DNA of 64,000 bases, taken from assembly GCF_000143535.2 (NCBI RefSeq), contig NC_037326.1:183159-247158 (forward strand), given 5' to 3'. Shown here piece by piece: positions 22,469 through 32,670 of this stretch. The notes under the pieces were generated by a model, which was given only the letters and a program-made list of their open reading frames with translations, was not told where the DNA came from and did not search any database. The number at the start of each line of letters is the position of its first letter. The stretch's first letter is position 1. Position numbers and translations under genes: made by a program. Origin of the DNA: Botrytis cinerea B05.10 (lineage: Eukaryota > Ascomycota > Leotiomycetes > Helotiales > Sclerotiniaceae).

Positions 22469-22471
<3 letters not shown>
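22170..22471. mobile_element. Family C inverted-repeat element, copy 2 (best preserved)
   Basis: Starts AACGTAGTTTATTAGTATG and ends CATACTAATAAACCACGTT, an almost perfect 19-bp terminal inverted repeat. 302 bp, non-coding. It sits in a TAA microsatellite, with AATAATAAT directly on both sides, so the target duplication cannot be told from the microsatellite. Confidence 0.8.
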
Positions 22472-22504
<33 letters not shown>

Positions 22505-22860
22505 TAGATTTCGCTAACCTCTCGCTTCTGACTCGCATAAGGGCGCCGAAGGCGCCTTTAAGCCTAAATCTAATAAATCTAATATTCTTTTATAAATCTA
22601 ATATTCTTTTATAAATCCAATTTTTTTATATAAATCTAATTCCTTTTTATAAATCTAATCCCCTCTAATCCTCTTTAATAAATCTAATACTCTTTAATAA
22701 ATCTAATCCTCTTTAATAAATCTAATCCTCTCTAATCTCCTCCTCTTTCTAATCCCCTCCTCTTTCTAATCCCCTCCCCCTCCCCCTCCCCCTCCCCTTT
22801 CTAATTCCCTCCTTTTTCTAATCCCCTTCCTCTTTCTAATTCCTTATTTCTTATTATAAA
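22472..22860. repeat. TAA microsatellite, GGCGCC hairpin and degenerate TCTAAT tandem array
   Basis: (TAA)n at 22472-22500, then a perfect short palindrome GGCGCCGAAGGCGCC at about 22541-22555. Next comes a graded tandem array: units like ATAAATCTAATCCTCTTT to about 22735, passing into CTTTCTAATCCCCTCC units and a CCCCCT run. One strand is almost purely pyrimidine from 22735 to 22850. Confidence 0.7.
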
Positions 22861-24430
22861 TCACAAACCTTCAAATCAATCAAAAACATTTATTCAATTC
22901 TTCAAAATCTTTAAATCTTCAATCTCCAATAACATTTTAACTTTTTAATAACTTCACTATTATATTTATAATCATTAATTATAAAATTATAAAAATCATA
23001 TTATTGAAAAGCTCTCTTTCGAAAGATTCTAATTATAATATTTAAACTTATTTTATAAATTCATTTATTCTCTTTTATCGAATATCAATTCAATATTATA
23101 TTATAATGTTTTTGTATAGATTTTATATACTTTTGAGATCAATTAGTTTTCAATCATGAACTGTGTTTTAAATCCTATATGTTAGGGATTAGATTGATTT
23201 ATAATAGAATAGAATAGAATCGAATCGAATAGATATATATAAAGGTTATTACTAAATTGATTAAATTAATTAAATTGATTAGTTGTACTTTCTTTTTATT
23301 ATACAAAATGATTCTATAAGATTCAATTTAAATCAATTTTATTTATAAATATAGAAAATATTAGAATCTCATTATAAATTACATAAACCTAGAGTATTCT
23401 TTAAAGAAAATCTTAAAAAAATAAACAAATTTACTGTTAGGAATGATTCACTTTCTAATTAATCCACAAAAGTATAAAGTATTCTAAATACTTCTGAAAT
23501 AATGAATCTATTATATATATTCAATCAAATAATTACTTTTTAATATTCATTTCTATTTTATATAAATCCACTCAATATACACTAATTAAAAAAGAACTAG
23601 CAATCCTATAAATATAAGAATTCTATAAATATAAAATATTAAAAATACAATAATTATAACTTAACCAATTATTAAAATTGAATTCAAAATACAATTATTC
23701 TTATTCAAATTTATATAAATTAGAATTTCAAAATAAGATATTCTTATATTTGAAATACAATATCAAAAATGATTTACTTTCTTATTGATCTATAAAAACA
23801 TAAAGTATTCTAAATACTTTTGAAATAGTGAATCTATTATATATATTTAATTAGGTGATCGCTTCCTGACATTTATTATTATTTAGTTTCAATATATAAT
23901 TTGACTTCATTTTCCTATATATTCGATTTATCCCTTATGAGTTGAATCTGATCAAGTCTTTTACAATCACTTATATTATAATATAAGATTTAACCTTCTA
24001 TATAAATAAGACTAAATATAAAGATTTTGAGATAAAGCTTAACGGTTTAATTATTCCTAGTAAAATTTAGAGCTTTAACCTACTCTCCTTCTTTCTAATA
24101 TTAATATCTTAAACAATCTATAAGTAAGGTATTTACTTAATATTATATCTATTACTAGATATAGTAGGATTCATTTTCTAATAGATAGTTTTAGATTAAT
24201 AATTATTAATTGGTACTTAGCAATTATTTACGAGTACTTTATCGATGATTGACTTGAGCTTTTGTTGAAAAATAATTACAAGAACGATGATCGGTTGAGA
24301 CCAAGCAATAAGCGAAAGAAAATCTTTAATAAATCAAATAAAGATCTTTTATATTATACAGTTTATTATTCACATCATATATAAATCATACTTGTATCAA
24401 GTTCAATATATTAATAGATAATCTAATTCA
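22861..24430. repeat. AT-rich tract with a ~95-bp direct repeat
   Basis: Sequence around 23436-23530 and 23766-23860 is the same with scattered changes (both contain AAAGTATTCTAAATACTT and GAATCTATTATATATATT), spaced about 330 bp. This may be a tandem duplication or the ends of a decayed element. No coding content seen in the tract. Confidence 0.5.
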
Positions 24431-24578
24431 AACATTGTAGACATTTCACCCACATCCCGACCCCGTTGGTTTCAACATATAGAAGTAATATTATAGATCG
24501 ACTATTCTTAAATTTATTTCCAGTAGTGTATTTGCTAATAACTATTAATAACCAAACTTAGTTGACATATCTATAGTT

Positions 24579-24900
24579 ATGAGTGCTACTAACCATTCAT
24601 CTTTATCTACATCGAGAAGCACACTCTCGAGTTCTATCCGTCGATCTGCGACAAACTATTCCGATGAGTAAAAGGAAGTAATACAGATGAACTTTAGCTT
24701 TACTATGATTTCAGTATATCAAAGTCTTAGTGATGGAAAGTTTCAAGTTCAAGAGGCTCGAGCTAGTGTCCCAGCTGATTTAATTGAAGGCACGCTTTTC
24801 AGATTGAGAAAGTAATTAGAGTAAAGAAGAAGCAAAAATCACTTGAAAAACTGATTATAGTTATAGAGATGATATTGGTAGTAAATTGAAACGAGGGGTA
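24579..24900 (+). pseudogene. Unknown gene relic
   Basis: From ATG 24579-24581 the + frame is protein-like for about 90 codons. A Ser-rich start leads to Val-Tyr-Gln-Ser-Leu-Ser-Asp-Gly-Lys-Phe and Pro-Ala-Asp-Leu-Ile-Glu-Gly. Stops at TAA 24669 and two further TAA codons are of the CAA-to-TAA kind. Not recognised. Confidence 0.45.
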
Positions 24901-24964
24901 CCTTTTCTGTAGTACCTGGTTTTTGGAGGATTTACAAAAGAGAAAAATCCGCGATAGTAAACGA

Positions 24965-25440
24965 TTTTAGAATTGCAAGAAGCTTAGGATGTGGGGGGAT
25001 TTTTGATTGAATACTGTCGAATATAGATTTTAGATATTTTTGAGAAACCGGTGATTCTTGTCCTTCAATCTATAAATCTAGAATGAATTACTAAATTTGA
25101 CCCAAATAGACCCCCTCTCCGCTCTACTCTAACGATTTAGCTCTGTGATTGATTGACCTCCACTGAAGTTTACTAATAACGCTCTGAACTATTTTTCAGA
25201 TCTCCCTAAAGCTTTAAGTTTTTCTGTAATGGAATCCAACTTCGGAGGAATCTTTGTAAATCTCTCAAGTTTTTTTAGGCTCATCTCTGAATGTAATGGG
25301 TTCTTCTACTGTTGTTTTTTGGGGGCGTGGATCTCTGAGAGTTCTCAACTCAGTAGACTTCTCTTATATATCTTTTTCTTTGGACTTTCTGAGAAAAATC
25401 TATTGCTTCTGTTCTATCCTGAATAGAAGTACATGCTGAA
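24965..25440 (-). pseudogene. Unknown gene relic, opposite strand
   Basis: Minus-strand frame, protein-like for about 150 codons (for example Ser-Leu-Lys-Lys-Leu-Glu-Arg-Phe-Thr-Lys-Ile-Pro-Pro-Lys-Leu-Asp-Ser and Ala-Leu-Leu-Val-Asn-Phe-Ser-Gly-Gly). It is broken by several TAG/TAA/TGA stops that all fit CAG/CAA/CGA. It converges on the relic at 24579. Not recognised. Confidence 0.45.
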
Positions 25441-25659
25441 AAGCTTGGTTATGACTACTTCTTTCCATATTATCATTTGTTCTTCAATAAAGATGGGGTA
25501 TTTAATGTATTCCTTAAGTATTATTATTAATTTTAATATGCTCTAATACCTATGCCAAGCAGAAGCTTTCGATTCTGATTCCAGATTATATTGAAAAGGT
25601 GATAATGATATTAAATTAAATAAAGAGAATATATCGTATGAATCATCTAGCTGAGATTT

Positions 25660-25915
25660 TCATATGCTATAACCTTCCCAGCTCTTCCTTTCAACGAAAT
25701 GAAGCTTTTGATCGAGCTTCAAAAAGAGGAAGTGAATGGATGATTTTAAACTCTACAAGATATACATAGTCTAGGAAGATTGAATACCAAGAAATATTAT
25801 GTAAAGTAAGATTCATCCCTTCTTCTTATACTGAAAAAGATTATTCAATACATCTAAAAGAGTTATACGTTTTCCGATAGTCCTACCAATGAAGGGTATC
25901 AATTGTATAATTTTA
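25660..25915 (+). pseudogene. Unknown gene relic
   Basis: About 75 protein-like + strand codons (Asn-Glu-Ala-Phe-Asp-Arg-Ala-Ser-Lys-Arg-Gly-Ser-Glu-Trp), with TAG and TGA stops of the RIP type. It may be the other end of the same ancestral gene as the neighbouring relics. Not recognised. Confidence 0.4.
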
Positions 25916-26089
25916 TAGTTCTTTTTTTTCTTTTCTCTCTTTTTTTCTTTTTTTTTTCTATTTCTTAGTTTTTCAAATTGTTTTTAAAAAAAAGTTTGCT
26001 TATTTAATTATTAGAATTGTATATTCTTTATTATTAATATTCATTATAGTTATTAAATCATTAATATTCATTATAGTTGTTAATTTATT

Positions 26090-26345
26090 AATAATAATTA
26101 TTAAGAATATTGAGAATATTAAAGATGTTGAGGATATTGAGGATATAATTATTAAAAAGTTTGAGGACCTTATTAAAACAAAAAACAATGACCTTGAATT
26201 TGTTTGAGTATATAGATTAGTTTGTAAGAGATTATGATTATTAATGTTAAAATTATTAAATCTATTTGTAATAAAGAATAAGAAGGACGAATTGTATGGA
26301 ATTTGTATAGATGTGGATATGAATGTTAATGAATGATTTGATCTA
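26090..26345 (+). pseudogene. Relic of an acidic, charged protein
   Basis: The + strand frame reads Glu-Asp-Ile-Glu-Asp-Ile-Ile-Ile-Lys-Lys-Phe-Glu-Asp-Leu-Ile-Lys and continues to about 26320 with RIP-type stops. The open reading frame on the opposite strand here is low complexity and probably its shadow. Confidence 0.35.
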
Positions 26346-26384
26346 AGCAATCAACTACTATTAGTCTTGGTCTTTCGAAGTTTT

Positions 26385-26830
26385 GAAATAATGATAGAAG
26401 AGAACATTAATAGGAAAATCTGCTGGCAGAAGAGAATGTTGACAAAAGAGGATGCTGACAGACAAAGTTCCCAAAAAGGACAATGATAGAAGAGAGTGTT
26501 TGGAAAAAATGACAATGGCACAAGGGGATGTTGACAAAGTATGTTGGCAAAGAAGGACAATGACAAAATATGACGTTGACAGAAGAGTGCAATTACCGAT
26601 ACCCAGTCCCATTTCTATGTTGATGGATCTCCTATTCCTCCTCTTGTGCACCCTCCCTTCTTTCCGCCACACATGGTCTACTATCCCTTCTTTCCGCTTA
26701 CTCTTGCATACCCTCCCTCTTTCCCAACCCCCCACCCCCCCTCGCCTCCTTCATCTTCAACTTCATTTCCACCCTCCTCAACTTGTTCTTCACTTTCTCG
26801 CTGACCAAGTCCATCACACGTTCTCCCATA
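26385..26830 (+). pseudogene. Proline-rich gene relic with degenerate short repeats upstream
   Basis: 26400-26590 is built of variations on GTTGACAAA, GACAATGACA and AGAAGAG. 26600-26790 in one + frame encodes a Pro/Phe/Tyr/His-rich stretch (Pro-Pro-Leu-Val-His-Pro-Pro-Phe-Phe-Pro-Pro-His-Met). Another frame starting at ATG 26452 is open to 26865 but looks low complexity (Leu/Pro/His) and is less convincing. Confidence 0.35.
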
Positions 26831-26865
26831 TTTATAACGTAACCTCCATATCCATCCAACTCTAA

Positions 26866-27537
26866 CAACACCAAAAACTCATCAATCGGATAATCAGACG
26901 ATTTCTAACAATCGCTCGAGGTCAAACCATTATCGCGAGTGAAACTTTCGAAGATTTGGGTTTGATATGGTCGCCAAGTAAATCGAGATCGACTGACGAG
27001 AGACGCGATTGGGTGTATGAAAATCAAAGGATTGGGCTTCGACATTTTTGGCTTTTGGCGTAGATTAAGGGAAATGGTAATGAAATCCAATGAAATCAAA
27101 AGAGAATCGAGATAAATTTATTGTATGCCCAAGTGACCAGCTACCCAGCCCGAGTTACCAGGTAATGGATGAATCAGACAGAGTAGCCAGAAGAACAGAA
27201 ATTAAATGAAGTGAAGTGTAGTACAGCAAAGAGAAGAGAAGAGAAGTGAAGTAGAGTGAAATATCCAGAGATATTTCCCTTTCCCGCCCATTCCTACCTC
27301 TTCTCTTTCATTATTCAATCCAAAACATATCGTCTTCTCCTGTACCTAACTTACCCCACATAACACCATAATCATCATCCATTTCGATGTTCCATCAGAA
27401 GAAATTTTTTAGTTCAATAGCCATTACACGTTTTTTCGTGTGGGCGGCCCCCAGAATTCCCCTAGTTCGCTGCGCTCGAAAGTCTCTTGCTGGGATTGAG
27501 TATTGTAGTACGTATTTAAGTTTTCACACACCTTATA
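26866..27537. other. GC-richer intergenic sequence
   Basis: No frame I would defend. It contains the GCTCG...GCTCG motif shared with the start of the window, and pyrimidine/purine tracts. It ends at the insertion of family A copy A5. Confidence 0.35.
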
Positions 27538-28928
27538 CCCTGTGATAGCAAAATCAATATTATCAACAAACTCTATGATAGCAGAATCCGCGATTGACGA
27601 AATAACTATTTCGTCAGTACAAAAAAATATTCAATAATTTTATAATATATTGAAAAAAGCGTTTTTAAAATATTGATTAGATGAATAATCTTTTTGTAAA
27701 CGATTAAAATTTTTTATTCCAAATGGATTTAATGAAACTCTTGAATTCTAGTTTAAGATAATTAATACTTTATTTCTATTGAATTCGATTCGTAATTGAA
27801 TTCAATATGAATATATAAATTAAAGCTATATAGTATTTGTATTTTTATAATACATTTAATATAATATAATATAGTAATAAAACTTTTGATTGAAGAATAA
27901 ATTGAAAATAATGTAAATGATTTATTCTTTATTTTTTTTAAGTTTTCAATTAATACTTTTCACTTATTTAATAGCTTTTATGTTTGCTTTTCTTTTCCTC
28001 CTAGTTTTTATACTTGCTCCTTTTTTGTTTATCTTTTCTAATATTTATTGAATTCTAAAATCTTCAAGATCTTTTAGGGCTCTCATTTTCTTTTTTCTTA
28101 TTAAAAATCAATATTAAACGAGTCTCAAATTGTATTGATTCTATTTGTTATTAATGAATTAATTATATTGTTAATAACGAAGTAAATATATTATTATTGT
28201 AATAAAGTTTATATGAGGATTTATATTGAATTTCTTTTCTTCTAAAGTATTAACTTTATTATTATAGAAAAAAAAAATTCAATGTAAATCCCTATACAAA
28301 TTTTCATTATATATATTATAATAATAATATATCCTTTTTATTATCAACAAAATAACTATTTCATTAGTAACAAATAGAATTAACATTTTTATAAAAACAT
28401 AAAATAAAGTAAAGACTTAGAAATCTTAGAATTTTGAATATTAAAGTTATAGAAAAAATGAATAAAAAAGAAATAAATATAAATTAAAAGAAGAAAGAAA
28501 ATAAGTATAAAAAATAAATATAAAAATTATAAAATAAATGAAATGTATCAATTGAAAGTTTAAAGAGAGAAAAAAGTAAATCATTTATATCTCTTTCAAC
28601 TATTTTTGAATTAGAAGCTTTATTGTTATACTATACTATATAGAATATAGTATACTATATAATTCTAATTTATATATTCATATTGAAATCAATTAATAAT
28701 CGATTTCAATAGGAATAAACTATTTATTTAAAAATAATTGTTTTAAATTAAAATTCAATAAATTCATTAAATCCTTTTGAAATAAAATTCTCTCGTTATA
28801 TATAAAAATAAGATTTATATAAGTAACATTTTAAAACCGCTTTTTTCAATACCTTATAGAAATATTAAGGATTTAATTATACTAATAAAGCATTCACTTC
28901 GAATATCGCGGATTCTGTCATTATAGGG
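27538..28928 (-). mobile_element. Family A element, outer copy A5 (reverse), hosting a second copy
   Basis: The outer element starts CCCTGTGATAGCAAAATC at 27538 and ends GATTCTGTCATTATAGGG at 28928. Flanks ATA (27535-27537) and ATA (28929-28931) match. After 33 bases it is interrupted at 27570 and resumes at about 28273. Without the inner copy it would be about 690 bp. Confidence 0.88.
27571..28269 (+). mobile_element. Family A element, inner copy A6 (forward), nested in A5
   Basis: Starts CTCTATGATAGCAGAATCC and ends at about ATTATAGAA, in the opposite orientation to its host. AAA lies on both sides (27568-27570 and 28270-28272), but the A-rich context makes the exact right border uncertain by a base or two. 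Confidence 0.8.
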
Positions 28929-28931
28929 ATA

Positions 28932-29551
28932 TATAGAGCAAAGCAAAAAGGCCTTCACAGCAATGGCCTTCGGAGAACCACCGAAGAATCACATCGGTTG
29001 TATCACCAGTTTGTATCACCAGTTTGGAAGTTTTTATACAGTAATCATCCAAAATACTGAATTGAATTGTATTGATGGAGAGTTGAGTATTAGGGAATAA
29101 AATGTAGATGAATGACATTAGTATAGTTCTGGTGGGGCTCTGGTGTTGTTAGTGAGATTGGTAAGGGGTTGGTAGTTACAAGAAATACCAACTGACCCAC
29201 GTAAAACCGGAGAAAACTGGGTCAAGACACGGGTGATCTGAAAAAATACACCATCCTCATCAGCTTTATCAGCCTTATCGGTAGTTCGGAAGTTTATCTT
29301 AAAGTAATCATTATTGAATCATCCCAATGTTACAGGTTCCGATACATAAAAATCCTAGTTCTGGCGGGCTGGTTCTAGTGAGTGAATGTAAAGACTCCTT
29401 TCTACTTCTTGGCTAATACTTACTAATTTTTTATCTAGCTTACATTACCCATCTAGATACGTACACTTCATCCTATCTCAAATTTTTGTTGTCTTCTAGA
29501 TGTTACGTCGATCGCGACTCTAATTAAGCATTCGACGTCACAGACGGGCCT
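28932..29551. other. Intergenic region left of the Ser/Lys-rich gene
   Basis: 28931-28975 repeats the stretch at 128-170. GTTTGTATCACCA is duplicated in tandem near 29000. The rest is moderate-GC sequence, probably including the promoter of the relic that follows. Confidence 0.35.
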
Positions 29552-31454
29552 TTGAAAACAACAAATGCCAAAATATCATCACCACCAGGAGTAGAACCAG
29601 CACCAGCACCACTGTCACCACCAGATATTCCCATTCGCGAACCCAACCGCGTTTTCAGTTACGATATTGATACCCTCACCTCATCCTATGTTTTCAGACG
29701 GAATAAATTGAAAATTAGATCTTCGAATATTTCATAGCGGAATACGATTCATCACCTATCGGGTCTTTACCAAAAGAAAGATTGGCTCCGATCTTGAAAA
29801 AACAATTGGGATTCGAGATCTATGATGGGAAAGTTACAAAAGATGGACTAAACGTGATAGATCTTTTGACAAAGAAGACTGAAGATAAAACTTCAACTGT
29901 CAGGTGGAACAGGATGAAATTGGGAGGCATGGAGAAAGAAGTAGAGCTCAGAAGATCCAAGAAGTTGATGGGAGATGAGGGTGGGATATCTGAAGTTGAG
30001 TCTGGTTCTGTTAGTGGACCGAGATCTAAGTCTATTGACGAAGATCAGCCATTGTCAAAGAAGAAAACGATTAAATTGTGAGTCGTTCCTTATAATCCAA
30101 ACGCTTTTTCATTTTCTCTTGAACCATCTAATATTGAATCATGTAGATCCTCTTCAAAGTCCAATTCCGATGCTCATCCAAGCATATCTGCAGCCACAAC
30201 CACCACCACTACTACTATTACTACTATTCCACCTCCCGTCATTCCTCTCGATATTTCAAATTCAGCTTCAGCGATGCCTTCCCACAATTCCAATACCTCT
30301 GTTCCTCAAAACCCCTCCGGCAAATCTAAATCTAGACACAGATCCCATTCAACCACAACCCAAATTCGAGAATCAAAAGCGAAACCTCGCGAGAAACCCG
30401 AGAGAGGTTTTCTTAGAAGAATAGCCGAAGGCTTGGGTTTATTGGATACGACAAGCGAAGAAAATCATGATACAAGAAGTGGGATTTCGAGTTATGGTAG
30501 TGGGGAGGAGACCAAGAGATCGGATAGTTCATTGTCGATTGAAAATCTGGAACGAAATGAAAAGGAGGAAAGGAAGAGGAGAAATTTAGAAAGAGAAATG
30601 AGGAAGAAGAAGAAAATGAAGAAAGATGAGGAGAGAGATACAAAGGAAAGAAGACAGAGAAAGGGAGAAAAGAAGAGGAGAAAGGAGAAGTAGAAAAGAA
30701 TACGAGCTCAAGTTGGTGATTGTAGTGATGGAGATGGAGGTGATAAAGCTTCCACTAAAACTCGATTTTCGGACTCTGATCGATGTGCTTCGGGCTTATT
30801 GTCAGGTAAATTTGTTGAGGTTGACGCGAGGATCAATGAGACAGGAGGATCACGGCATGCGAGTAAGAATCAGACTCCACTGTCGCATGGAACCGTTCAA
30901 GCTCCTCGAGTTACTCAGGCCTATCAAATTGGTCAATCTCATCAACCTTCTCAAGTCCTTGTATCTCGTCCAGCTCTTCAGGCATCAACACCAATACCAC
31001 CTTTGAATATATTTCCGACATTCCAAACACTTCAGCCCCAAACTCTTCAAACTCCTCAAGCATATCAATCCCATCAAGCTCCTCAATCTCGTCTAACTCC
31101 TCGAGCTTATCAAGTTGGTCAACCCCATCAGTCATTTCAAAATCTTCGTACTCGTACAGCTCTTCAGGTATCAACACCAATACCACCTTCAAACACAGTT
31201 CCAGCAGCCTACGCACTCCAAGCCCAAGCCCAAGCCCAAGCCCAAGCCCGTCAACCTCCCCAGCCTCCTCACGCTCCTCATTTATCAGTGCCAATTCAAA
31301 CATTCCGTACATTTCAGGTCCATCTTCAACTCCGATTCCAGCTCCAGGTTCAGTTTCCCTAAATTCAATACAAGTACAAGAAATAGAAGATCGAGTTCTA
31401 GGAAAGGTGGAGGAACTGATGAGAGAGAAAGTTAAAGGAGGAAAGGAAAAATGA
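29552..31454 (+). pseudogene. Ser-, Lys- and Pro-rich protein gene, lightly decayed
   Basis: Segments in order: about 29552-29735 (Pro-rich, then Tyr-Asp-Ile-Asp-Thr-Leu-Thr); a one-base frame change before 29750; 29750-30077 with Asn-Val-Ile-Asp-Leu-Leu-Thr-Lys-Lys; a 69-nt intron (GTGAGT 30078 to TAG 30146) keeping phase; 30147-30805, running from Thr tracts to a long Arg/Lys/Glu run and broken only by TAG 30691-30693 (from CAG); a second 68-nt intron (GTAAAT 30806 to CAG 30873) that switches to a strongly Ser-rich frame; and a short predicted coiled coil before TGA 31452-31454. The Ser-rich part has a two-fold internal repeat: Ser-Ser-Gly-Ile-Asn-Thr-Asn-Thr-Thr-Phe occurs twice. Possibly a nuclear scaffold-like protein. 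Family unknown. Confidence 0.55.
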
Positions 31455-32117
31455 GGGCATAGAGGGAAGGGATAGAAGATAGTGGAAGAGGTGAAAGGAG
31501 CAAGGGGAGAAATGAGAGTTGATGATAGTCGAGGGAGAGGAAGGAGAAAGTTTGTTTGTAAGAGTTGAGGCCCTGGCTTATCGCACATCACACTTTTTCG
31601 AATTTCAATTTTTGAAATTTAATAATAAGTCAATAATACAATATTATTATATAGAATTCAAACTTTATATTAACGAATGGTATTTAATCCCTGTATTTGA
31701 ATTACATTTTCAAATTTATAAATCAATCTTTTAATATATAATTTAAAATCTAAAGGATCTATCTTTTTCTAGAGAGTTTACATTTTATATTTCAATTCTT
31801 TTAATAGAAATAAATATGAATAATAGTTTTTTTTTAATACTTTTTCTTATTTATTATTACATCTTTTTAATTAATTTGAAATTCAAAAAGGAGGATAACT
31901 AATTAATGACTTGTATAGTTTCTTTTAATTAAACTTTTTAAATATACTTTTAAATTGCTTTTTATAAAAATATATTGAATTTATTTTATCAAATAGGGAG
32001 AATATAGCAGGCACGAGTATTTGTTATAAATATATTTGAAAAATAATATCTTTATTATTCTCAATTTTTTTTAAAAAGATTAATAAATATTTATAATTCT
32101 AATTGATTATAGCTTAT
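31455..32117. other. Gene tail grading into AT-rich relics
   Basis: 31455-31570 still reads protein-like in the gene's last frame (Arg/Glu/Lys-rich) with RIP-type stops, so the gene may once have ended near TGA 31567. Beyond 31600 the sequence is AT-rich without recognised ends. Confidence 0.35.
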
Positions 32118-32224
32118 TATTATAGATTGATTATAACTCTATATAGTAGATTTGATATTGATCAAAATATCTATATTCTTTTAAGATTATATAATTGAAT
32201 AATAGAATACTTAATATTATAATA
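32118..32224. mobile_element. 107-bp TG...CA repeat, copy E1
   Basis: Exactly 107 bp, starting TATTATAGATTG and ending TTAATATTATAATA. It aligns end to end with copy E3 (41145-41251), which retains TGTTATAGA at the left and GTTGTAACA at the right. Here both ends carry G/C-to-A/T changes. Confidence 0.7.
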
Positions 32225-32390
32225 ATTGATTTTAGTTTATTTGAAAGCTTTTTGTAATTGAATTTAATTAATTAGGGAAAAATAGTTTTACTTAATTTTA
32301 AATATATAATTAATCAGAATCCGTTAATATTATTTTGAAATAGAAAATAAAATTCTATTATATTTATTTTAATATTAAAAAAGGAAGTAG

Positions 32391-32487
32391 TATTATGAAT
32401 TGATTGTAATTCTATATAGTAAATTTGATATTAATCAAATTACTTATATTCTTTTAGGATTATATGACTAAGTGATAGAGTACTTAG
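32391..32487. mobile_element. 107-bp TG...CA repeat, copy E2, left 97 bp
   Basis: Starts TATTATGAATTG and is cut after ...GAGTACTTAG by the gypsy retrotransposon. The missing 10 bases lie at 39890-39899 beyond the retrotransposon (TACTGTAATA), giving 107 bp in total. Confidence 0.7.
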
Positions 32488-32670
32488 TGTTACGGGACAA
32501 AACGTGACCGGCTCAATTAGGCACGTGACAGTGGACCTCTCGGATCTACTGCATACCGAATAGAACCCGTATACATATAAATTGTATAATTTGTATAATT
32601 ATAAAAAAGCAATGAAAAATCTTGATACCATAATATACTAATTGATTTATTACTATTATTCATTTTAATA
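32488..32670 (+). repeat. 5' LTR of the gypsy element
   Basis: Starts TGTTACGGGACAAAACGTG and ends CATTTTAATA. 183 bp. It keeps many C and G residues (GACCGGCTC, CACGTGAC, CCTCTCGG) that are T or A in the 3' LTR. Confidence 0.9.

Noticed and set aside
30911..31591. 226-codon minus-strand open frame opposite the Ser-rich gene
   Set aside because: Its Glu/Leu/Gly runs are the complement of Ser/Pro-rich codons. The + strand has two phase-keeping introns and natural composition.
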